64,000 nucleotides of DNA from Sulfuricurvum sp. (GTDB lineage Bacteria; Campylobacterota; Campylobacteria; Campylobacterales; Sulfurimonadaceae): the NCBI RefSeq assembly GCF_030691015.1, contig NZ_JAUYFF010000001.1, forward strand, positions 62,001-126,000, written 5' to 3'. Positions 52,599-60,073 of this stretch are shown piece after piece. A model generated the notes under the pieces. The model searched no databases. It was given only the letters and a program-made list of their open reading frames with translations, and was not told the DNA's origin. Position 1 is the stretch's first letter; each line of letters begins with the position of its first letter. A program made the position numbers and the translations under genes.

Positions 52599-55175
52599 TT
52601 ATGCCACAGAAACGGTAATCTCATCTCCAACAGCATCAAAGGCAACGGATGCGCCCTCTTCCACTTCTCCGCCGAGGATCAAATCAGCCAAACGATCTTC
52701 TACGATCTCATAGAGTGCCCGTTTAAGTGGACGCGCCCCATAAACAGGATCAAATCCCGCACTCGCAATATACCGTTTTGCCGCATCGCTTAGGGTGAGG
52801 GTAATGTCACGCTCTACCACTTTTGCCGCAATGTCTCTAAAGAAGAGATCGACGATACTGAGTATTTGCGCTTCTCCCAACGGATTAAAGACCACCACAT
52901 CATCCAAACGGTTCAAAAACTCCGGTTTAAAGTGTTGTTTGAGTTCCCCGAGTACCATCTCTTCTAGTTTAGGGTCGCCGTGATGCGCCATAATCTTGTC
53001 ACTGGCGATGTTGGAGGTCAAGATGATGATCGTATTGGTGAAATCGACGACTACCCCTTTGTTATCAGTCAGACGTCCATCATCAAGCACCTGCAACAAG
53101 ACGTTAAAGACATCGGGATGGGCTTTCTCAACCTCATCAAACAAGATAACGCTGTATGGCTTACGACGCACCGCCTCGGTAAGCTGTCCCCCCTCATCAT
53201 ACCCCACATACCCAGGAGGGGCACCTACGAGACGCGAGACGGCATGTTTTTCCATGTACTCCGACATATCGATACGGATCATTGATTCGCTGCTGTCGAA
53301 AAGAAATTTCGCCAACGTTTTAGCCGTCTGTGTTTTCCCGACCCCCGTAGGCCCTAGGAACAAGAATGATCCGATAGGACGGCTTTTATCGGAGAGTCCC
53401 GCTTTATTACGCTTAATCGCACGGGCTACCGCATGGGTGGCACGCTCCTGTCCCACCACATCACGGTTCAATTCATCCTCGATATGAAGGATTTTCTCTT
53501 TTTCGCTTTGGAGCATTTTGTTGACCGGAATTTTTGTCCATCGACTCACAATCCCCGCAATCGACGCTTCATCAACACTGTTTTTGAGAAGTGTCCCCGC
53601 TGCCATCATATTTTTCCACTTCTCTTGAAGCACCTTTTCTTCTTCAAAAAGTTTCGGGATTTGACCGTATTCGATCTCTGCCGCTTTGTTAAAATCAGCA
53701 TTTTGTTTCGCCGATTCCGCTTCACGCCGCTTCGATTCAAGCTCCCCTTTGAGTTTCGCCATAGAGTTAAACACCTCTTTTTCATGCGAGAACTGCGCAT
53801 CGAGACTTCGACGCTCTTCACTCACATCGGCAAGCTCTTTTTGAATCTCTTCAAGTCGTTTGGTGTTGGCGACGCTCTCTTCCATCTTGAGTGCCTCTTG
53901 TTCAACGTTAAGGTTCGTTTGACGGCGTTTAACGGAGGCAAGGGCATTCGGCTCGGACTCAATCTGCATTTTTAACTCAGCTGCGGCTTCATCAATCAAA
54001 TCGATCGCTTTGTCGGGGAGGAAACGATCATTGATGTAGCGATCCGAGAGTTTTGCCGCCGCTACAAGCGCCGAATCGGTAATCGTGACGTTATGATGTG
54101 CTTCAAGACGCTCTTTCAGTCCACGCAAAATTTGTAACGACTGATTGACACTCGGCTCATCCACATTGACCGGTTGGAAACGGCGTTGAAGCGCCGCATC
54201 TTTTTCGAAGTATTTACGGTACTCTTTGAGTGTTGTTGCCCCGATTGTATGCAACTCACCCCGCGCAAGTGCGGGTTTGAGGATGTTGGCAGCATCCATA
54301 GAACCCTCAGACGCACCCGCCCCTACGATCGTGTGAATCTCATCGATAAAGAGGATGACATTCGCATTTTTTTTCACCTCATCGATGACCGCTTTCAGGC
54401 GATCTTCGAACTCCCCGCGGTATTTTGCCCCTGCAATCAATGCACTCATATCAAGGGTAATAACCCGTTTGTTCTGCAAACTAAGCGGAACCTCTTTATT
54501 AACGATCCGTTGTGCCAACCCCTCAACAAGTGCTGTTTTCCCGACCCCAGGTTCTCCTAAAAGGATTGGATTATTTTTTGTCTTACGGATGAGAATTTGC
54601 ATCATACGAGAAATTTCTTCATCTCGACCGATGACCGGAGAGAGTTTCCCCTCTATCGCTTCACGCGTTAAATCGATACCGTATTTGGAAAGTGATTCGA
54701 GATTTTCATCATCCGTTTGTGACTCAATCTTTTGACCTGAGCGCATCGCTTCAAACGTTTTACGCAATTCAAACACATTCACATATCTTTCAAGTATCTC
54801 TTTAAAGGGGGAATGGTTTAAATTTCCCATTAAAAAAGTATCGATAGCGATAAATTGATCCCCGTTGACCGCCATCTCAGCAGAACCGCGTTCAAGTGCG
54901 TGAATAAACTGTTTTGAGAGTCGGATATTTTCTTTCGTCACACTGGACGAAGTGGCTGGTTTACTTGCAGCACTTTTAACATCGAGTTCAATTGCCGTTT
55001 TATCGATATTCATTTTGACCAATGCTTGATTGAGCGGAGAATTACTGTTGGCAAGCAATGCCCATAAAAAATGGATCGATTCGACCTCGCTGTTTTTATT
55101 GTGCAGGGCCAATGAGATCGACGACTCGATCATCTCGGTCATTTGATGGGTTAATTTTTCAAATATTTTTTTCAT
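52599..55175 (-). CDS. clpB: ATP-dependent chaperone ClpB
   Basis: An 858-residue disaggregase of usual length. N-domain (1-~145), first AAA+ domain with [17 protein letters not shown] and [16 protein letters not shown], the coiled-coil M-domain (~400-520) that distinguishes ClpB from ClpA, then the second AAA+ domain with [20 protein letters not shown] and [12 protein letters not shown]-like ([16 protein letters not shown]). Together with DnaK it rescues aggregated proteins after heat shock. A sigma-70 promoter with an HspR-type operator lies directly upstream. Confidence 0.95.
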   Translation of the reverse strand: MKKIFEKLTHQMTEMIESSISLALHNKNSEVESIHFLWALLANSNSPLNQALVKMNIDKTAIELDVKSAASKPATSSSVTKENIRLSKQFIHALERGSAEMAVNGDQFIAIDTFLMGNLNHSPFKEILERYVNVFELRKTFEAMRSGQKIESQTDDENLESLSKYGIDLTREAIEGKLSPVIGRDEEISRMMQILIRKTKNNPILLGEPGVGKTALVEGLAQRIVNKEVPLSLQNKRVITLDMSALIAGAKYRGEFEDRLKAVIDEVKKNANVILFIDEIHTIVGAGASEGSMDAANILKPALARGELHTIGATTLKEYRKYFEKDAALQRRFQPVNVDEPSVNQSLQILRGLKERLEAHHNVTITDSALVAAAKLSDRYINDRFLPDKAIDLIDEAAAELKMQIESEPNALASVKRRQTNLNVEQEALKMEESVANTKRLEEIQKELADVSEERRSLDAQFSHEKEVFNSMAKLKGELESKRREAESAKQNADFNKAAEIEYGQIPKLFEEEKVLQEKWKNMMAAGTLLKNSVDEASIAGIVSRWTKIPVNKMLQSEKEKILHIEDELNRDVVGQERATHAVARAIKRNKAGLSDKSRPIGSFLFLGPTGVGKTQTAKTLAKFLFDSSESMIRIDMSEYMEKHAVSRLVGAPPGYVGYDEGGQLTEAVRRKPYSVILFDEVEKAHPDVFNVLLQVLDDGRLTDNKGVVVDFTNTIIILTSNIASDKIMAHHGDPKLEEMVLGELKQHFKPEFLNRLDDVVVFNPLGEAQILSIVDLFFRDIAAKVVERDITLTLSDAAKRYIASAGFDPVYGARPLKRALYEIVEDRLADLILGGEVEEGASVAFDAVGDEITVSVA

Positions 55176-55204
55176 CTTTAAATCCTTATTAGTAAGTTAC
55201 AAGA

Positions 55205-55234
55205 ATTATAATACTTTGAGTCACTTGTTGTCAA
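55205..55234 (-). promoter_or_regulatory. Sigma-70 promoter of clpB
   Basis: On the minus strand TTGACA (55229-55234) and TATAAT (55205-55210) are separated by 18 bases, a near-canonical promoter with a real -35 box, unusual for this phylum. The clpB ATG is 30 bases downstream of the -10 box. Confidence 0.7.
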
Positions 55235-55235
55235 G
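55215..55235. promoter_or_regulatory. HspR (HAIR-type) operator over the clpB promoter
   Basis: Minus strand CTTGACA-N7-ACTCAAA matches 11 of 14 fixed positions of the HAIR consensus CTTGAGT-N7-ACTCAAG. It covers the -35 box and spacer of the clpB promoter, so HspR binding would repress clpB until heat shock. hspR itself is not in the window. Confidence 0.6.
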
Positions 55236-55253
55236 TCTTTTAAATACAATGAC

Positions 55254-55952
55254 TCACAGTAGAAATACCGACACGATTCCGATCATTCCTCCAAAGACTC
55301 CGCCCCATACGACCAACCATCCTAAATGCTCTTTCATCAACGTGTGAAGCATCTCTTTGATCATGATAGGTGTCAATTCGGCAAGTCGGGAGACAACAAT
55401 ACTCTCAATCGTTTCGGTAAGATGAGAGCTCCCCTGATGTAAATGGGTATTCAGTGCGCTCATAAACGATTCGCTCTGAGAAATCTCTATCGTAGAGAGT
55501 TTGATCTTCTCCAAAAACGGCTCTTTGAGTTTTCCGATAATCGCTTCTCCACCGAACATCCCTAACATCCCACCTAAAGGTGAATCCATCACACTTCGTA
55601 CCAATGCATTATATGCAGGGGTAAAATCGGTTTGTTCGATGATAGGAGTAAGATCGATGGTACGTTCTTGTGATTGGACAAAGCTCTCAATTTTTTCGGG
55701 AGTAAAAAATTGCTCCATAATGAGTGTTTTCAAAGCTTCGCGTATCGATTCGAATCGGTCTATAATAATTCCTGACCCGTAAAGATAGGGTACTTTTTCA
55801 AAAAGCATATGAATAGCCAACTGATTCGTCACCGCTCCTGAGAGGGCGAATAATCCGGCACTGCGCAACACCTCTGATGCTATACCGTCTATGCTGTATG
55901 ACGCACCGACCAAACCTGCTGAAACAAAATTTGTTGCCCATCCTTTATCCAT
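55254..55952 (-). CDS. DUF445 family membrane protein
   Basis: A 232-residue protein with a hydrophobic N-terminal part, the DUF445 signature GAVTNQLAIHMLFEKVPYLYGSGI (core ALSGAVTNQLAIHMLF), a helical cytoplasmic or periplasmic middle region and a C-terminal transmembrane hairpin (WLVVWGGVFGGMIGIVSVFLL). Family members sit in the inner membrane and lack a proven function. ATG start; upstream of the clpB promoter and transcribed in the same direction. Confidence 0.82.
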   Translation of the reverse strand: MDKGWATNFVSAGLVGASYSIDGIASEVLRSAGLFALSGAVTNQLAIHMLFEKVPYLYGSGIIIDRFESIREALKTLIMEQFFTPEKIESFVQSQERTIDLTPIIEQTDFTPAYNALVRSVMDSPLGGMLGMFGGEAIIGKLKEPFLEKIKLSTIEISQSESFMSALNTHLHQGSSHLTETIESIVVSRLAELTPIMIKEMLHTLMKEHLGWLVVWGGVFGGMIGIVSVFLL

Positions 55953-56026
55953 TTTAAAAGCTCCTAGTGTTAATACGTGTATTATACAAAAAAGGTTAAA
56001 GTTACACCCAAAAAAGGAGTGCTACT

Positions 56027-56515
56027 GTGATTCTTAATAGTATGGAAACTCTGCTTCGTAACGGTGAACGCTCTGAGATTTTAGGAGCACTTTCCGCAGC
56101 ACTTAATCGAAGTGATGAAGCCCCCTTCTGGCGACAGAAAAGTCTCCCTTTTTGCGAGGCTGTGTTAAGTGTACTGATTCCTCTTAGAGAAGAACATCTC
56201 TTGTTTGATCCCGAGGGAAATCCTCACGCCGAGCTGATACCCGCACTCTTTATCCGCTGGTGCGATCTCTTCAGCCTCAAAACGCTCGCATTTACCCTCT
56301 CGATCAGTAACCGAGAGGGTAAGTTAATACGTACAAAGCTTTCAGCCGAGTTTTGCAATACCTATCAACCGATCGATTTAGAAATTTTGGGGAAATACCT
56401 GAGCGGGTACAGTGTCAATCTTGAAAACGAGATGGTCGATTTTCCGATCACAAACTACAATCTCCATATCGGAATGACCTCACTCATCACAAAAATACTT
56501 GAAGGAAAAGTTTAA
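56027..56515 (+). CDS. Unrecognised protein, first of a two-gene unit
   Basis: A 162-residue soluble protein of mixed helix and strand, with no signal peptide. The start is GTG preceded by an AAGGAG site; an ATG five codons later is the alternative. It contains an early helical part and a later segment QPIDLEILGKYLSGYSVNLE. I do not recognise the family. Its stop overlaps the start of the next gene, so both are made from one transcript. Confidence 0.6.
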   Translation: MILNSMETLLRNGERSEILGALSAALNRSDEAPFWRQKSLPFCEAVLSVLIPLREEHLLFDPEGNPHAELIPALFIRWCDLFSLKTLAFTLSISNREGKLIRTKLSAEFCNTYQPIDLEILGKYLSGYSVNLENEMVDFPITNYNLHIGMTSLITKILEGKV

Positions 56516-56940
56516 TGCAAGAGATGCAAGCACTGAAAATCAACAGTTACCTCTCATCAGGAGAGATCGAAAGACTCCTTGAGAATGTCGAGTACATCTT
56601 AATGGCATCACCCTCTATGATGGCGGATGAACTTCCAATCCATTTCACTATCATCCTCAACACGTCCGATGTAATCCCCGAAGAGGTGAAGCCGCTTGTT
56701 TTGGAAAAATTCTGCCGTGAGCTTAATATCACCGCAACCAGCCATGTGTTAAGCAACCGTGAACGGATCGCATTTGCCATGACGACCCAAGAGACCCCGA
56801 TGCCGCGTCACATTGTCGATGATGCCGAAGCCAATACGATCCCGTGGACATTGTTGCATATTATCGATTTTCTAGGGAATTCTGACGGTTTTAAAGAGGC
56901 GAAAGACGGCCTCAGCGGATGGAGTTATAGTTATAATTGA
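56515..56940 (+). CDS. Unrecognised protein, second of a two-gene unit
   Basis: A 141-residue soluble protein with strands such as LPIHFTIILNTSD and helices between; it ends SDGFKEAKDGLSGWSYSYN. No motif is recognised. It shares its start with the stop of the preceding gene (TAATG). Both genes have base composition like the core genome around them, unlike the AT-rich islet that follows. Role unknown. Confidence 0.6.
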   Translation: MQEMQALKINSYLSSGEIERLLENVEYILMASPSMMADELPIHFTIILNTSDVIPEEVKPLVLEKFCRELNITATSHVLSNRERIAFAMTTQETPMPRHIVDDAEANTIPWTLLHIIDFLGNSDGFKEAKDGLSGWSYSYN

Positions 56941-56958
56941 ACAAAAGTGGAAATTTGA

Positions 56959-57210
56959 CTACGCACAATGCGACAAAACAAGCTCATGTTTTAGTTTATA
57001 GTCAATAATCCCTTCCAACGATATATCCTCATCAATATCGTCAAAATGGATACCTCTTCCACCTCCGATGAAATGGTGGTTTAAGAGTTGTGACACACTG
57101 CTTTACTCGATACGCTTAGTGTAGGAATACGGCAAAGTTAAAACATCACCGCTATTGAGATAGACTAAAATTTTAGTATCTAGTTCAATCTTACTGATTA
57201 AAGCATTCAT
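56959..57210 (-). pseudogene. DUF2442-like gene broken by one stop codon
   Basis: A continuous frame of 84 codons from ATG (57210) to TAG (56959) is interrupted once, by TAA after the codons for PYSYTKRIE. The part after the stop, GGGRGIHFDDIDEDISLEG, is the recognisable DUF2442 end. DUF2442 proteins are short, often paired with DUF4160 proteins in toxin-antitoxin-like modules. Without the stop the protein would have a normal length, so decay is recent or the stop is a sequencing error. Confidence 0.65.
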
Positions 57211-57247
57211 CCCACGCCTCCAAAAAATCTTGTTTATGTTTTTCGTC

Positions 57248-57269
57248 ATCCCGTGCCACGACACGGGAT
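57248..57269. repeat. REP-like palindrome
   Basis: ATCCCGTG, CCACGA, CACGGGAT form an 8-bp perfect stem with a 6-base loop. The GTCATCCCG...CGGGATCC layout resembles dispersed palindromic repeats of many bacterial genomes. It is GC-rich within an AT-rich islet, supporting insertion. Only one copy was seen in this window. Confidence 0.4.
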
Positions 57270-57324
57270 CCATCGATTAATAATTTAATTCGGCCTGTCC
57301 CCATTAACCCATAAAATATTATTT

Positions 57325-58209
57325 TCAATCTAACCATTCTAACGTTGATTTTTTTACAATTTGCATTGATTGCAAATATTTTGAAAGATTTGGTGGCTCA
57401 AGATATGAATTGGCAATATGCTGAAGTACTGAATAATATAAAAAACCCAAACAATTCCCTTCAAGGGTTGCACTTTCATCTTTTGGTGCGAAAGGTGTAA
57501 AACACCAATTATAATTTACTTCGTCAGTATCATCAGGATAACGAGTGTGATTAAAACCAAATTCGTCTATTTTCGCCGATAAAATTACTCCTTTATTGAG
57601 TAGAACTGAAAGTGCCGGTAAATTTATCAAATTCGTACTTTTGAAGTGTGCTTTTATATCTTTAAACTGAAAATCTCCAGAGTCAACAAAAAATATAAAA
57701 GTAAAAATATTATTGAGTGTTCTATTACCTTTTGATAAATACATATCTCTTAATAACGTTTCATCTGTCATAATCCCATTAAAGGCAGTATTTTTTATTT
57801 TTTCATGAAACATTTCATTTTTTATTTTTGACAATACCCCTGTAAAGGATTCTATATATTTTTTATTTTTGTAATAGGTTGACTTAATTTCACCGCAAGC
57901 ATAAACTGAATCGATAGGAATATATTCTGTACCATCTTTTGTAGTCATTAGAGAAGGTAAATTTGATGTATCAGCGATAATTATATCAAGCTGTGGGCTG
58001 ACTAAACCATTGCAATCAATCAAATGTCCATGAGTAATATAAAGTGTCTTAGGTAGCATTCTTTTAAAAAATTCACGTATATGAATTTCAATTTCATTTC
58101 CAGCAGCTCGTATATCAGCCGTTCCATGAATTCTAATAGCATCTTTGCGTACTTTTTTTAAATCTTCTGCTTCACTTTTAAAAATTTCTGGAATATTCAA
58201 TAACTGCAT
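57325..58209 (-). CDS. DUF6602-like protein, putative PD-(D/E)xK nuclease
   Basis: About 294 residues, soluble. The pattern HGTADIRAAGNEIEIHIREF, then LPKTLYITHGHLID, SPQLDIIIAD and VYACGEIKSTY fits the DUF6602 group and reads like a PD-(D/E)xK nuclease core: an early Glu, the Asp of QLDIIIAD, and E-x-K in GEIKS. Such proteins often sit in defence or mobile islets. The gene is much richer in A+T than pepP and its other neighbours, suggesting transfer. The ATG at 58209 was chosen; a GTG seven codons upstream is also possible. Nuclease activity is inference. Confidence 0.65.
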   Translation of the reverse strand: MQLLNIPEIFKSEAEDLKKVRKDAIRIHGTADIRAAGNEIEIHIREFFKRMLPKTLYITHGHLIDCNGLVSPQLDIIIADTSNLPSLMTTKDGTEYIPIDSVYACGEIKSTYYKNKKYIESFTGVLSKIKNEMFHEKIKNTAFNGIMTDETLLRDMYLSKGNRTLNNIFTFIFFVDSGDFQFKDIKAHFKSTNLINLPALSVLLNKGVILSAKIDEFGFNHTRYPDDTDEVNYNWCFTPFAPKDESATLEGNCLGFLYYSVLQHIANSYLEPPNLSKYLQSMQIVKKSTLEWLD

Positions 58210-58242
58210 GTTAACTGCTTCTCTTGACACAAAAGTAAAACT

Positions 58243-59547
58243 TTATCCATTACACATCCCTTCTATCTCTTCCACACTCTTGGCAATCATTGCCGATAGA
58301 TTCTCATACCCCTCTTCGGTAACGAGAATATTATCCTCGATTCGGATACCGATACCCCGATAACGTTCAGGGACACTCTCATCATCGGCACGGAAATAAA
58401 GCCCCGGTTCGATGGTCATCACCATCCCCGCTATGAAGGCTAATGATTCACCCGATTCATCCACATACGGACACGGATCATGAACATCCAGCCCCATCCA
58501 ATGTCCAATGCCGTGCGGAGCGTATTTTTTATGTTCTTTGGCTTTTACCAATGTACTTCGTTCACCGCTCAAAATCCCCAGTTCGATCAGCGCATCACAT
58601 AATAACTCTTCGCTGTAGCTTTGGAGCCAGTCGCGTTTGACACCGGGTTTGATTACATCAATGACCCGCATCTGCACAGCAAGAACTTTTTCGTACACTT
58701 CCCGCTGAGACTCACTGAATTTTCCGTTGATCGGAAAGGTGCGGGTAATATCGCACGCATAGAGTTCCCATTCGCACGCCGCATCGATAAGGACTAAATC
58801 ACCATCTCTTAGCTCATCACGGTTATCGACGTAATGGAGAGTATTGGCATTGTTCCCCCCTGCGACAATCGCTCCGTATGCTTCGCTCATCGCACCGCTG
58901 TTTAAAAAAACGTAACTCATTGCGGCTTGAAGTTGGTATTCCTTCATCCCTGCACGACATTTTTGCATTGCAATATGATGTGCTTCCGCCGTAATCGTGA
59001 GTGCTTTACGTATATGGGCGATCTCTAGCTCAGATTTAATCAACCGTAAGGTTCGAATCAGATGGGTAACATCACGAATGGAGCGGATATGGCGTTTGAC
59101 GCCCCGCATAGATTGAAGTGCCTCTGCCGCCGTTTTGGCTTCGATCAGTCGCGGTGACTCATGGTAGAGATCGATGTAGAGATTGATATGCTCCCGTAAC
59201 AGTTCTTTGATCATCCCTGTGTATTCGGCACTATTATGCACTTCATCGACACTAAATCGCTCCCGCGCACCATCAACCCCTAAACGTGCACCGTTCCAAA
59301 GGGCATGATCCTCATTGTGCGCTTCAACAAATAAAACGGTTTTGATTGATTCATCCGTTTTGATCAGGACTAAAATAGAGTTATCTTCATTAAATCCACA
59401 AAGATAATAAAAGTCGCTGTTTTGACGGTAAGGGTACTCGGTATCGTTAGAGCGGGTTTTGGCAGGTGCAGAAGTGATAATCGCCACACCCTCCTCCATT
59501 GTGTCGAGGAGTTTTGAGCGACGATTTAAAAAGTGTATTTCATTCAT
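58243..59547 (-). CDS. pepP: Xaa-Pro aminopeptidase PepP
   Basis: A 434-residue M24 metallopeptidase of usual length. N-terminal domain 1-~170, then the pita-bread catalytic domain with metal ligands in IDAACEWELYACDITRTFP (two Asp), HGIGHWMGLDVHD (His), TIEPGLY (Glu) and GIRIEDNILVT (Glu). It removes the first residue of peptides with proline at the second position. It ends 34 bases before the DUF6602-like islet gene. Confidence 0.93.
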   Translation of the reverse strand: MNEIHFLNRRSKLLDTMEEGVAIITSAPAKTRSNDTEYPYRQNSDFYYLCGFNEDNSILVLIKTDESIKTVLFVEAHNEDHALWNGARLGVDGARERFSVDEVHNSAEYTGMIKELLREHINLYIDLYHESPRLIEAKTAAEALQSMRGVKRHIRSIRDVTHLIRTLRLIKSELEIAHIRKALTITAEAHHIAMQKCRAGMKEYQLQAAMSYVFLNSGAMSEAYGAIVAGGNNANTLHYVDNRDELRDGDLVLIDAACEWELYACDITRTFPINGKFSESQREVYEKVLAVQMRVIDVIKPGVKRDWLQSYSEELLCDALIELGILSGERSTLVKAKEHKKYAPHGIGHWMGLDVHDPCPYVDESGESLAFIAGMVMTIEPGLYFRADDESVPERYRGIGIRIEDNILVTEEGYENLSAMIAKSVEEIEGMCNG

Positions 59548-59576
59548 GGCGTTATTGTGCCATAAATGGAGCTAAA

Positions 59577-60071
59577 TTAGAAATTTCGCTCTAGAAGTTT
59601 TCCTACTTTGAGGATTGTAATGATACGATCGGCTTGTTTACCGACACCGTCAATCATACTCTCTTCTTCGTTAATGGTATCCGGTGCAGGCCCGACATCT
59701 TTTTTCGGCAAACGTATTGCTTCGGTGAGACGGTCGATCACAAATCCGGCAACATCGTCACCGTTTTTCATAACGATAAAACGGGTCTCTTCCGTATGTT
59801 TTTGGGTCTCTAATCCAAAACGAGAACGCAAATCAATCAACGGTATAACGGAACCGCGAAGATTAAAAACCCCTAAAATATACTCAGGAGTTTGCGGAAC
59901 GCGTGTCCAAGAGATCGGTTTGATAATCTCTTGAATGCTTAAAATGGGCACCGAGAACTCTTCATCCCCCACGATGAATCCCACCAACTGGATCACTTCA
60001 TCGATTTTAACGTCGTCTCCCGAGAGGGCTTTGTTCTGTTTGTTAATAATTTGTTGAAGTTTTTCGCTCAT
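59577..60071 (-). CDS. cheW: Chemotaxis coupling protein CheW
   Basis: A 164-residue CheW with the two SH3-like subdomains. Signatures are QLVGFIVGDEEFSVPILSIQ, split as FIVGDEEFSVPI, then GVFNLRGSVIPLIDLRSRFG. It bridges chemoreceptors and CheA in the signalling array. It ends the cheV-cheA-cheW operon, two bases after the cheA stop. Confidence 0.94.
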   Translation of the reverse strand: MSEKLQQIINKQNKALSGDDVKIDEVIQLVGFIVGDEEFSVPILSIQEIIKPISWTRVPQTPEYILGVFNLRGSVIPLIDLRSRFGLETQKHTEETRFIVMKNGDDVAGFVIDRLTEAIRLPKKDVGPAPDTINEEESMIDGVGKQADRIITILKVGKLLERNF

Positions 60072-60073
60072 TG

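Larger units (their letters stand above)
56941..57324. other. 384-base stretch without an intact gene
   Basis: It holds the broken DUF2442 gene (56959-57210, minus), a REP-like palindrome (57248-57269), and a 37-codon open frame on the minus strand (57191-57304) that includes the palindrome and is probably not a real gene. Confidence 0.5.

Noticed and set aside
57191-57304. 37-codon ORF on the minus strand before the DUF2442 remnant
   Set aside because: It is largely made of the REP-like palindrome and overlaps the pseudogene; it resembles no family I know.
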